Origin: JBOGWY01 sp050694015
Lineage (GTDB): Bacteria > Actinomycetota > CADDZG01 > WHSQ01
DNA length: 10,200 nucleotides
Direction of reading: 5' to 3'
Assembly (NCBI GenBank): GCA_050694015.1
Contig: JBOGWY010000110.1
Span: forward strand, 1 to 10,200
The notes below the pieces were generated by a model. That model saw only the letters and a program-made list of their open reading frames with translations. It ran no database searches and had not been told where the DNA came from. Within the stretch, counting starts at the first letter, position 1. Each line of letters begins with the position of its first letter. The position numbers and the translations under genes are program-made. Shown piece after piece: positions 1 through 6,402 of this stretch.

Positions 1-381
1 CTCTTGCTCCGAGCCGGCGTACCGGTCCTCCAGGCACTAGACATCGTGTCCGAGACGACCGGCAATGAGGTCCTCACCCGGGCCACGAACGAGGTCAAGG
101 AGAGCGTTCGCAGCGGAGAGTCGATGGCCGGGCCTCTGGGCCGCCATGACATCTTCCCGCCGATGGTGGTGCAGATGATCAGCGTCGGAGAGGACACGGG
201 GGCGCTGGACCAGATGCTCGATAAGGTGTCCGATTTCTACGATCAAGAGGTGGAATCGACTACTGAGTCCCTTACGTCCCTGATAGAACCACTCATGATT
301 GCCGTACTCGGAGGCATCGTTGGATCGATGATCGTTGCGCTGTACATGCCGATGTTCGCGATCTTCGACCTCATCAAATAA
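1..381 (+). CDS. pilC: PilC, type IV pilus inner-membrane platform protein (C-terminal part)
   Basis: The reading frame is open from the window edge to a TAA at 379-381, so the 5' end is missing. About 126 codons remain of a protein that is usually near 400 aa. The visible part is the second T2SSF repeat. It has the LLRAGVPVLQALDIV start of the repeat, an acidic central stretch ISVGEDTGALDQML, and a last hydrophobic segment IEPLMIAVLGGIVGSMIVAL followed by YMPMF, the normal end of PilC/GspF proteins. PilC is the polytopic platform on which the extension and retraction ATPases act to add or remove pilins. The upstream neighbours, not visible, are expected to be pilB and pilT. The call is very secure; a GspF of a type II system is the only alternative and is disfavoured by the pilM-N-O genes downstream. 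Confidence 0.95.
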   Translation, partial: LLLRAGVPVLQALDIVSETTGNEVLTRATNEVKESVRSGESMAGPLGRHDIFPPMVVQMISVGEDTGALDQMLDKVSDFYDQEVESTTESLTSLIEPLMIAVLGGIVGSMIVALYMPMFAIFDLIK

Positions 382-394
382 GCACTGTGCGCAC

Positions 395-422
395 TAAAGG
401 CCCTTCGCAGGGGGGCCGATAA
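395..422 (+). promoter_or_regulatory. Candidate sigma28 (FliA/WhiG-type) promoter for the first pilin
   Basis: TAAA at 395-398 is followed by 16 bases and then GCCGATAA at 415-422. The FliA/SigD/WhiG family recognises TAAA, about 15 bases, then GCCGATAA, so the -10 octamer is a perfect match and the spacer is one base longer than canonical. The spacer is self-complementary (GGCCC at 399-403, GGGCC at 413-417). An 8-bp palindrome GTGCGCAC (387-394) abuts the -35. Transcription would start near 429-430 and give a leader of roughly 97 nt before the pilin GTG. I see no good sigma70 promoter here: TTGACC at 449-454 has only a poor -10 at the wrong distance. Function is inferred from sequence match alone. 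Confidence 0.5.
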
Positions 423-510
423 GGAAGAGTGACCGGGGGAAAGAGTCTTTGACCTCGAGCAGCATAAATAGGCAGGCATGGGGCCCACGGAAGATAGAGA
501 CCGGGGCACG

Positions 511-518
511 AAAGGAGG
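511..518 (+). promoter_or_regulatory. Strong ribosome binding site that fixes the pilin start
   Basis: AAAGGAGG is a near-perfect Shine-Dalgarno sequence. It lies 8 bases before the GTG at 527, only 2 bases before an in-frame GTG at 521, and 29 bases before the ATG at 548. The spacing selects 527. It is the strongest site in the window, as expected for a highly made major pilin. Confidence 0.75.
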
Positions 519-526
519 AGGTGCTG

Positions 527-967
527 GTGTTCCAGCGTTTCAGCAAGATGAGAGAGGAGCGAGAGGGCGGCTTCACGCTCATCGAGCTCCTCGTCGTGAT
601 CCTGATCATCGCCATCCTGGCGGCGATCGCGATCCCGGTGTTCCTTCGTCAGCGTGAGAAGGGCTGGCGTTCGCAGGTGGAGTCCGCCCTGAAGAACGCG
701 GCGACCGCCGAAGAGTCCTACCTGACGGTCAACGACGTCTACACGACGAGCGTTACCGACCTGGAGACCGATGAGGGTCTGAAGACCGCCACGAACGTCA
801 CCCTCGAGATCGATGTTGACACCGGTGTTGAGTACTGCATCTACGGTGAGCACACGGACCTTGGGGCCACCGAAAAGTTCTGGTACTTCAGTGGCGACGG
901 GGAACCCGTGAGCGGGACCGTGGCGGCCGACGCGCCGGACGCCCTCTGTCCCACTGCCATTCCGTAG
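527..967 (+). CDS. pilA: PilA-like major type IV pilin (first copy)
   Basis: A 146-aa prepilin using GTG at 527, chosen by the ribosome binding site; a TTG at 449 is also open but would make an implausible leader. The class III signal peptide is 15 residues with many charged residues and ends in Gly14-Gly15. Cleavage before Phe16 leaves FTLIE with the conserved Glu at mature position 5, then the hydrophobic helix LLVVILIIAILAAIAIPVFL. The mature protein is 131 aa. Cys104 and Cys141 bracket the C-terminal region and probably form the D-region disulfide of major pilins. The following WRSQVESALKNAATAEESY matches the second pilin, so the two are paralogues. The best ribosome binding site, a dedicated promoter candidate and a terminator directly after it suggest this is the main fibre subunit. 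A pseudopilin is unlikely given the pilM-N-O context. Confidence 0.93.
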   Translation: MFQRFSKMREEREGGFTLIELLVVILIIAILAAIAIPVFLRQREKGWRSQVESALKNAATAEESYLTVNDVYTTSVTDLETDEGLKTATNVTLEIDVDTGVEYCIYGEHTDLGATEKFWYFSGDGEPVSGTVAADAPDALCPTAIP

Positions 968-991
968 CTAGCAGTCCGACCCTAGACTTTC

Positions 992-1023
992 AGAGGGGCG
1001 GGGATCATCCCGCCCCTCTTTCT
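992..1023 (+). terminator. Hairpin with short T tract between the two pilin genes
   Basis: A perfect 11-bp GC-rich stem, AGAGGGGCGGG at 992-1002 and its exact complement at 1009-1019, closes a 6-base loop and is followed by TTCT. The stem is strong but the T tract is short, so termination may be partial. It lies 24 bases after the first pilin stop, so it could end the abundant pilin message, protect its 3' end, or lower read-through into the second pilin. Confidence 0.75.
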
Positions 1024-1082
1024 GTGTCACCGCGACATTTGGATGCAACACCAAGTGACGAAGTCGGCACGAGGCGGGGGCG

Positions 1083-1508
1083 ATGGGGCGTAACTCTGGG
1101 ACGAAACTGCGAACGGTCATCGAGGAGGAGGGCTTCAGCCTCATCGAGCTGCTCGTCGTTATCGTCATCGTTGCGATCCTCGCCGCCATCGCGATCCCCG
1201 CGTTCATCAGCCAGCGAGACAGGGCGTGGAGGGCGCAGAGCGACACCACGCTTAAGAACGCCGCCACAGCCATGGAGGCGGCGGCGGTCGAAAACGGAGG
1301 CGACTACAGCGATGTCACGGTTTCAGACCTGACTGATGACCAGGGCCTGAAGTACGTGAGGCGCATCACCATACTCACGATCGAGAGTGCGAACCAGGAA
1401 GGGTTCTGTCTTTCGGTTCTCCACACCCAGTCGTCCGACACGTTCTACTGGGACAGCGGCGTCGGCAGCCCCTCGACGGTCAACTGCAGGGCGAACTACC
1501 CCGCATAA
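1083..1508 (+). CDS. pilA: PilA-like type IV pilin (second copy)
   Basis: A 141-aa prepilin starting at ATG 1083, with a modest GAGG site at 1071-1074. The leader is 17 residues ending in EEEG. Cleavage before Phe18 gives FSLIE with Glu at position 5, then a helix LLVVIVIVAILAAIAIPAF nearly identical to that of the first pilin. The mature length is 124 aa. Cys109 and Cys135 take the same relative places as the cysteine pair of the first copy. After the helix the two proteins share W-R-x-Q, LKNAATA, and a D-L-x-x-D-x-G-L-K segment, then diverge. It lies beyond the hairpin at 992-1023 with a weaker ribosome binding site, so it is probably made in smaller amounts or under other conditions. It may be an alternative major pilin or a minor component; sequence alone does not decide. 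Confidence 0.9.
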   Translation: MGRNSGTKLRTVIEEEGFSLIELLVVIVIVAILAAIAIPAFISQRDRAWRAQSDTTLKNAATAMEAAAVENGGDYSDVTVSDLTDDQGLKYVRRITILTIESANQEGFCLSVLHTQSSDTFYWDSGVGSPSTVNCRANYPA

Positions 1509-1522
1509 TCCAGTCTTTCCCA

Positions 1523-1569
1523 AGAGCGAGAAAACCCAGACATAAGGCGCTCTACGCTTCAAGCTGGGT
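1523..1569 (+). other. Interleaved inverted repeats (possible RNA pseudoknot) after the second pilin
   Basis: AGAGCG (1523-1528) pairs with CGCTCT (1548-1553), and ACCCAG (1534-1539) pairs with CTGGGT (1564-1569). The two 6-bp stems interleave, which is the order of an H-type pseudoknot, with connecting lengths of 5, 8 and 10 nt. It sits 14 bases past the pilin stop in the 137-bp gap before the minor pilin operon. No T tract follows, so it is not a standard terminator. Two such stems could arise by chance in GC-rich DNA. Confidence 0.25.
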
Positions 1570-1586
1570 ACTGCGGGCGCCGATTA
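1559..1586 (+). promoter_or_regulatory. Weak sigma28-like promoter candidate for the minor pilin operon
   Basis: TCAA at 1559-1562, a 16-base spacer, then GCCGATTA at 1579-1586. It matches 3 of 4 bases of TAAA and 7 of 8 of GCCGATAA, with the same 16-base spacing as the better site at 395-422. A start near 1593 would give a leader of about 50 nt. A 5-bp GC hairpin (1600-1604 with 1613-1617) lies in that leader. The assignment is tentative. Confidence 0.3.
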
Positions 1587-1645
1587 TCAAGGGGAGGCCG
1601 CGCGGGGGGTAGCGCGCCCGAAGCTTTGGAGAATGATGAGTAGGG

Positions 1646-2188
1646 ATGAGTAGGAACGAGCACGGATTCACACTTATCGAGCTGTTGGTGGTGATGTCGA
1701 TCACCACGGTATTGCTCGGCTTGGGCGTATTCGCTCTGCGCAACTTCTGGTTGGTGCGGTCGCTCACCGGCGGGCAGGACGAGGTCGTCAATCAGATGCG
1801 CGCGGTCCAGTCGAAGGTGATGGCCGAGTCGAACCCCCTGATCTATGGGATCGGCTTCCGCGAGGGGACCGCCGAGTGGCAGATCGTGCGCGTCGACACT
1901 GCTCCTCCCGTTACCGATACCTGCACCGGCGACGGCGTCCGGCGATTCGACGCGGGCGTAGTTGTCGACGATGCCGATTTCGACACGACGGTGTCCGGGA
2001 TCCTTACGGAGCCGATCGTCGACATCTGCCAGGACGCGATCGGTGACTCATACCTCGATGACGGGTTCGTGTTCTTCCTCCCACGTGGAACGGCCACCGC
2101 GGGGACCGTCACGCTCCGGCAGTCGAATCTCGATCGCACCGAAGGTGTCGAGGTAACCCCGCTGGCCGGTCGGGTGGACGAGCAGTGA
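1646..2188 (+). CDS. FimT/GspH-like minor pilin
   Basis: A 180-aa prepilin with a short 7-residue leader MSRNEHG, cleavage before Phe8, FTLIE with Glu at mature position 5, and the hydrophobic helix LLVVMSITTVLLGLGVFAL. The C-terminal part has the family pattern of GspH/FimT proteins: a hydrophobic strand plus Pro-Arg-Gly (FVFFLPRG), a TVTLRQ strand, and a last VEVTPLAGRV. Cys93 and Cys128 may pair. FimT-like proteins prime the pilus and belong to the minor pilin complex at the tip; some bind DNA in competent species, which cannot be judged here. The start lies just after a 10-bp tandem duplication of its own first codons, and the nearest purine-rich site, GGAGA at 1628-1632, is 13 bases away. 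It opens a four-gene overlapping minor pilin operon. Confidence 0.88.
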   Translation: MSRNEHGFTLIELLVVMSITTVLLGLGVFALRNFWLVRSLTGGQDEVVNQMRAVQSKVMAESNPLIYGIGFREGTAEWQIVRVDTAPPVTDTCTGDGVRRFDAGVVVDDADFDTTVSGILTEPIVDICQDAIGDSYLDDGFVFFLPRGTATAGTVTLRQSNLDRTEGVEVTPLAGRVDEQ

Positions 2189-4053
2189 TGCGACGGCTCG
2201 GGCACCGGCACTCGGAGGCGGGGTTCTCTCTCGTGGAAACCCTCGCCGCGTTGGTCGTCTTCTCGATAGTCACGTTAGGGATCGTCCCGGTGTTGCTGAC
2301 TTCAGTGCGCGGCTCGCACATCTCGCGCTCCCACACGCAGGGTAAGAACGTCGGCCTCGAGGCGATGGAACGGGCCCGATCGCTGCCCTACTACATCGAT
2401 TACGGGACACAAGCCCGGCGCGTCGACGTCCTCGACATGTACTTCCCGAACCTGACCCCCTACAGCACCGGCACTTGTGCCGGTTACTTCATCGCCGATG
2501 TGGCGTGCGCGTCGACAGGCCATTCCACGTCCGAGGACCCGGGCTACCTCACGACCTGTCCCGCCGCAGGTGCCCCCGTCTGTCCGACGGGTTTGCCGGC
2601 GGGCTACACGGTCACCTATCAGGCTTCGTTCATCCAGGACGAGGCGCCGGCCGACGCCGATCCCGAAACCTATAACCGAGTTCCGCCGCCCGCGGGTTAC
2701 GCATACAACCTCGTGGGCAGCGACAATCCACCGCAGCTCGTGATGGAGTTGACGATCACGACTAGGTGGACGCTGGGTGGTCGCGACAGGTCGTACCAGT
2801 TGCGAACGCTGATAGGGGATCGACAGTTCGGGGATCTGAGGATCCGAGCCAGCGCGCGCGTCGATTATGCGTTCAGTGTCGTGGCGGGTTTCGGCGCGCA
2901 GGGAAGTGAGGAGGTCACTGATGGGGTGGCCACCGCAGGGTTCTCCGAGTCCCAGATCGAGGCCCAGCGGCTCTCCACGGCCGATCACACCAGTCGGGCG
3001 ATAGAGCTTCGACTGGTGAACGCGGACCCGACCCAGACGACATGCCCGCCGAGTCCGTGCCCCGGTGACGACCGCGGTAACTCGCCTCTCACCGGAGCCC
3101 AGGCTATAGCCGCAGCCCCGCCCGACGTCACCGGCGTGACCGGGACGGCCGGCGATCTTACGCTCACCCACCCGCACGGTAACTATGGCGTCGTGATGCG
3201 CGCCGACGACTCCGGCGCGGGAACGGTGGCGGCCGTGGACGCCGTCACTGCGGGAGGCACACCGCGCGCCGAGGGTGAGGGGCACAGCGCGCAAGGTAGC
3301 AGCGGCGCAGACCTCGCCGTCTTCAACCGGCGCGCGCACAACGACTTCGGATTGCAGACCGATGAAGCAACGGTCGAGGTGGTCAAGAAGCCATCCGGCG
3401 TCCAGTTCATCGCGTCGGAGTCGAGCGCGGTGACGAACGCGCTTGGGAGCGGCGTCGACGCCGAGGCGAGCACCGAGTTCGGAGAGATGCGCCTGTTCCC
3501 GACGACGTTCGTCACCGACAACACACATGACGGCGCCGTGGTCGCGATCACGGATTTCACCGCGACTATCGATTGCGCCGCCCGGACCAACGGGACCGCA
3601 GTCACGCCCACGGTGTCCTACTCGGCGATCCTCCATTACTGGTTCGATCCGATCGAGGATGATCTGACCACGACGTCCACGGGAGGCCCCGGGAACATCG
3701 GCGTGCAGTACATCAGCGTGCCCCTGAGCCTGTCCGGAGGCACGGACCCCCTCGTGGGCGTGAAGACCAGCAACCCTCTCGTCTACGACCGCAACTCGGA
3801 CGTCAGGGACATCTATCTGTTCCCGCGCACATCCGCCCCGGCGCGGGAGGGTTATCTCTCGAACTGGAGCAGCCTCACCACTGCGACCACCTCGGTGGCC
3901 GACGCCGGTCGTTCGGTCACCGCGAACCTCGACGGGGCGATCGACATCGAGACCGGTGGGATCGAGAAGGACATCGCGAACACCGTCGATCCGAACACGG
4001 CTCTCGGTATCTCGATCGGGGCCCTGAGCTGTAGTGCGGAGGACCGCCGGTGA
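2185..4053 (+). CDS. PilV-like minor pilin with a large extra C-terminal region
   Basis: A 622-aa protein whose GTG start overlaps the preceding stop (GTGA at 2185-2188); the next codon, ATG 2188, is an equally possible start. The leader MMRRLGHRHSEAG is cut before Phe14, giving FSLVE with Glu at mature position 5 and a helix through about residue 40. KNVGLEAMERARSLPYY is typical of PilV-type proteins, which usually end at 150-200 aa. That unit appears to finish with a strand like SYQLRTLIGD near residue 211. About 410 residues follow, rich in Thr, Ser, Ala, Gly and Asp. They show alternating beta-like patterns, few cysteines, and one clear hydrophobic core stretch (TVSYSAILHYWFDP). Several Cys lie in the first 140 residues. 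The extra part is probably exported beta-structure carried at the pilus tip, as an adhesin or stabiliser; I do not recognise its fold. Confidence 0.8.
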   Translation: MMRRLGHRHSEAGFSLVETLAALVVFSIVTLGIVPVLLTSVRGSHISRSHTQGKNVGLEAMERARSLPYYIDYGTQARRVDVLDMYFPNLTPYSTGTCAGYFIADVACASTGHSTSEDPGYLTTCPAAGAPVCPTGLPAGYTVTYQASFIQDEAPADADPETYNRVPPPAGYAYNLVGSDNPPQLVMELTITTRWTLGGRDRSYQLRTLIGDRQFGDLRIRASARVDYAFSVVAGFGAQGSEEVTDGVATAGFSESQIEAQRLSTADHTSRAIELRLVNADPTQTTCPPSPCPGDDRGNSPLTGAQAIAAAPPDVTGVTGTAGDLTLTHPHGNYGVVMRADDSGAGTVAAVDAVTAGGTPRAEGEGHSAQGSSGADLAVFNRRAHNDFGLQTDEATVEVVKKPSGVQFIASESSAVTNALGSGVDAEASTEFGEMRLFPTTFVTDNTHDGAVVAITDFTATIDCAARTNGTAVTPTVSYSAILHYWFDPIEDDLTTTSTGGPGNIGVQYISVPLSLSGGTDPLVGVKTSNPLVYDRNSDVRDIYLFPRTSAPAREGYLSNWSSLTTATTSVADAGRSVTANLDGAIDIETGGIEKDIANTVDPNTALGISIGALSCSAEDRR

Positions 4054-4811
4054 GGACGGACGTGGACACGGAACAGGGTTTTACTCTCATCGAGATCCTC
4101 GTGGCGATGACGCTCTTCTCGATCCTCTCGATCGGCTTCTACCAGGTGATGTTCTCTGGGGTGGACGGTTCACAAACGGCACGGAACGTGGCACAGATCT
4201 CTGAGGAGGCGCGCCTCGGGTTCAACCGGATGCTTCGCGACACGCGCGAGGCCGGAGGACACTGCTTCGATGCCCCGTCGGGTAGCTGCGGCCTCGTCAC
4301 GGCCACGCCACCGGCGCTTACCGGGGACCAGTCCTACTCTGTCGAGGTCGACTTCGACGGCAACGGCGTCGTCGACTACGCGGCGGATGAATTTCTCCGG
4401 TTCGCTTTCGACTCGGCCGCAGGCACGATCACGGTGGCATCGCTGAACGCGGACTTAACCGTCCGGTCCGGTCCCGAGGTGCTGGTCTCCGGGGTGCGTC
4501 CGATCCCCACGACCGTCGACCCCTCGCCTCCCGACGTCTTCACGTACTCCAGCAACTACCTCGAGTACGACCACAACCCGACCGACGGAGTCACGAACTG
4601 GCAAGAGATCGACCGACCTCCGACGGGGGTCGTCGGCGTCGGGGACGCCGACGATTGCCTCGACCAGGTGGGGCTGTGTAATGCGAACAACCTCCGCGAG
4701 ATCTCGTTCATCAGCAACATCTCCTACGCGTTCCAGGTCGGTGTGGACGGTCGCTTCTCTACCTTCTACGGCGAGGCTTCGCTGCGCAACAGGAGGTGGG
4801 CAGGGTCGTGA
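4050..4811 (+). CDS. PilW/GspJ-like minor pilin
   Basis: A 253-aa prepilin starting at GTG 4050, which overlaps the upstream stop (GTGA), with GGAGG at 4038-4042 placed 7 bases before it. The leader MRTDVDTEQG is cut before Phe11 to give FTLIE (Glu5), followed by ILVAMTLFSILSIGFYQVMF. SEEARLGFNRMLRDTREAGG is the conserved helix end of PilW/GspJ proteins (R-x-x-R-D-x-R-x-A-G). Cys72 and Cys80 lie close together and may form a small loop. Residues 101-114 read DFDGNGVVDYAADE, which resembles an EF-hand-like calcium loop with Asp, Asp, Asn, Gly and Asp in register. The partner genes are FimT-, PilV- and PilX-like, the usual minor pilin quartet that initiates fibre assembly. Confidence 0.85.
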   Translation: MRTDVDTEQGFTLIEILVAMTLFSILSIGFYQVMFSGVDGSQTARNVAQISEEARLGFNRMLRDTREAGGHCFDAPSGSCGLVTATPPALTGDQSYSVEVDFDGNGVVDYAADEFLRFAFDSAAGTITVASLNADLTVRSGPEVLVSGVRPIPTTVDPSPPDVFTYSSNYLEYDHNPTDGVTNWQEIDRPPTGVVGVGDADDCLDQVGLCNANNLREISFISNISYAFQVGVDGRFSTFYGEASLRNRRWAGS

Positions 4812-6280
4812 GGAGACTTCGGAACGAATCGGGTGTCGCGATGGTGACCGTTCTCTTCATCGCGTCTGTTCTAACCGTCGTCGCGTCGACGGCGGCGTTC
4901 GTAACGGTGCAGGAGTTCCGTTCCAGCGCTGATGATCGTCGCGCCGGCCGTGCGCTGGCGACGGCCGAGGCAGGGGTCGATCGCACGATGCTATGGCTGC
5001 GCAGTTTCCAGCTCCCCTACAAGGAGATCGTCTTCTCCGGATGCACCTTCGGTGGCGTTCAGTATCCGACCCAGGGTCCGTTTACGGTTGTGGGCGGGTT
5101 GCGGGTGATCACCCTTTCGGGAACCGTCGCGTCTGGTGAGACCTATACCGCGACCGTGCGACCGGAGGACGGCGTATGCCCGACGACGATGCCCAGCCCA
5201 AAGCAGCCGTTCGCGATGGAGATCGAGTCCACCGGATCGATCCCTACCGCCGTGCGCAAGGTGCGGCAGGAGATAACGATCGAGGGTCGGGACTTGCCCG
5301 TCGGGCTCAGCGCGGGGGCGGTCGACGCGAACGGGAACGCGAACTTCAACGGCATGAGTTTGCTGTCCGCGGGCCCGATCAATGGTCGCAGCACAATCGC
5401 GTTCGCGGGTATCGACCCCTGGTACGAGCGGAGCGACTTCTATCCGTGCGCCGCTAACCCGTCCTTTTGTGTCGCCGAGGACGGCGACAACATCGGGGAC
5501 ATGCCGGCCGCGGCCCATTCGGCCGATCGCATCTACCTGAACGGGGGGCGCGTCGAGCATCCGCCGAACCCGAACTGCAACGCCAACCGCGGGATCCCGG
5601 CGCAATCGGTGTGGGATGGAGACATCAGCGGGGTCCCGGAATCGTCGTACACGTCGGCATGTACGGACCAGTACGGTCGTCCTCCCACTTCCCGCTTCAC
5701 TCCTGCCGACCATTCCCGGCTCGTCAGCACCCCGAGGCTCTCGGCGGCCGACCACCAGTACTTCAAGAGCATCGCCCAGACTTCCGGGGTCTACTGCGAC
5801 TACCGCACCGGTACGGGAGCGCCCTGCACGCGCTACCAGTCGGCCACGGGCTCCGTGAGCAACATCAACATCGGACCGAGGTTCATCACCTCGGAGGTGT
5901 CGGGGATCGGCAACTACTACGTGGTTTACATCGAGTTTTCGCCGACGAGCAATCCGTTCGCGAACAGCAACATCATCGAATGGGAGGCGGTGCTTCCTGC
6001 CTGCAGCACGTCTAACCCCTCGAGCAACGGGATGGCCATCGTGATCGTCAACCACGGAAGCTTCCGGTTCCGCGGCGGGAGCCGTATCACAGGGGCGCTG
6101 TTCGCCGAGGATGGCCTCGTCGACGCGGCCGGTAACTACACGGTCGAGGGCACGGTGATCGCCAGGGAAGTGCGCCTCCGCGGGACCCCGACGTACCTGA
6201 TGACCCAGTGCTGGATCGATCTCCTCCCGGGCCCCTTCATGACCGTCCGGGCGGGCCGCTGGACCGAAGTGGACCGGTAA
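4808..6280 (+). CDS. PilX/GspK-like minor pilin, large
   Basis: The frame is open from GTG 4796, but that codon sits inside the AGGAGG at 4791-4796. GTG 4808 is preferred: it has this site 11 bases upstream and makes the same GTGA overlap seen at two other junctions. The product is 490 aa. The leader MRRLRNESG precedes a hydrophobic segment VAMVTVLFIASVLTVVAST. The residue at mature position 5 is Thr, not Glu, as is typical of GspK-type subunits. ATAEAGVDRTMLWLRS is the PilX N-domain signature (A-x-A-E-A-G). Residues 415-470 are short turn-rich repeats (HGSFRFRGGSRITGALFAEDG and on), as in the beta-helical ends of many large PilX proteins in Gram-positives. It is the last gene of the minor pilin operon and probably caps the fibre. 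Confidence 0.8.
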   Translation: MRRLRNESGVAMVTVLFIASVLTVVASTAAFVTVQEFRSSADDRRAGRALATAEAGVDRTMLWLRSFQLPYKEIVFSGCTFGGVQYPTQGPFTVVGGLRVITLSGTVASGETYTATVRPEDGVCPTTMPSPKQPFAMEIESTGSIPTAVRKVRQEITIEGRDLPVGLSAGAVDANGNANFNGMSLLSAGPINGRSTIAFAGIDPWYERSDFYPCAANPSFCVAEDGDNIGDMPAAAHSADRIYLNGGRVEHPPNPNCNANRGIPAQSVWDGDISGVPESSYTSACTDQYGRPPTSRFTPADHSRLVSTPRLSAADHQYFKSIAQTSGVYCDYRTGTGAPCTRYQSATGSVSNINIGPRFITSEVSGIGNYYVVYIEFSPTSNPFANSNIIEWEAVLPACSTSNPSSNGMAIVIVNHGSFRFRGGSRITGALFAEDGLVDAAGNYTVEGTVIAREVRLRGTPTYLMTQCWIDLLPGPFMTVRAGRWTEVDR

Positions 6281-6311
6281 ACCGCGCGATCCTCGATCTA
6301 CCGTATCGACC

Positions 6312-6335
6312 AGGCTCGCCGTGAGCCTTATTGTT
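6312..6335 (+). terminator. Likely factor-independent terminator after the minor pilin operon
   Basis: AGGCTC (6312-6317) pairs with GAGCCT (6323-6328) around a 5-base loop, and TATTGTT follows (6329-6335). It is 32 bases beyond the PilX-like stop. The 6-bp stem is modest but the T-rich tail stands out in this GC-rich DNA. It would separate the minor pilin operon from the HTH-pilMNO operon. Confidence 0.6.
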
Positions 6336-6402
6336 GCGCCGCGTCCGAGTTGGGGCGTGCGATGGGGTGGGAGCGCCACAGAGAATTTCAGGGGTGTAGT
6401 TC

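Noticed and set aside
399..417. Terminator for pilC (GGCCC/GGGCC hairpin)
   Set aside because: No T tract follows; the bases after it form the GCCGATAA box, so a promoter spacer is the better reading.
449..526. Longer N-terminus for the first pilin from TTG 449
   Set aside because: It would make a 41-residue leader. The strong Shine-Dalgarno at 511-518 points to GTG 527.
423..526. Cyclic-di-GMP riboswitch in the pilin leader
   Set aside because: Such riboswitches often precede pilin genes, so I looked for one. The conserved GEMM core pieces are not present in this 104-base stretch; only a direct repeat of GACCGGGG (431-438, 499-506) is notable.
2302..3636. 444-aa open frame on the minus strand under the PilV-like gene
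   Set aside because: Arginine-rich composition without recognisable motifs. It is explained by the high-GC codon pattern of the plus-strand gene, which has a clear prepilin signal and operon overlaps.
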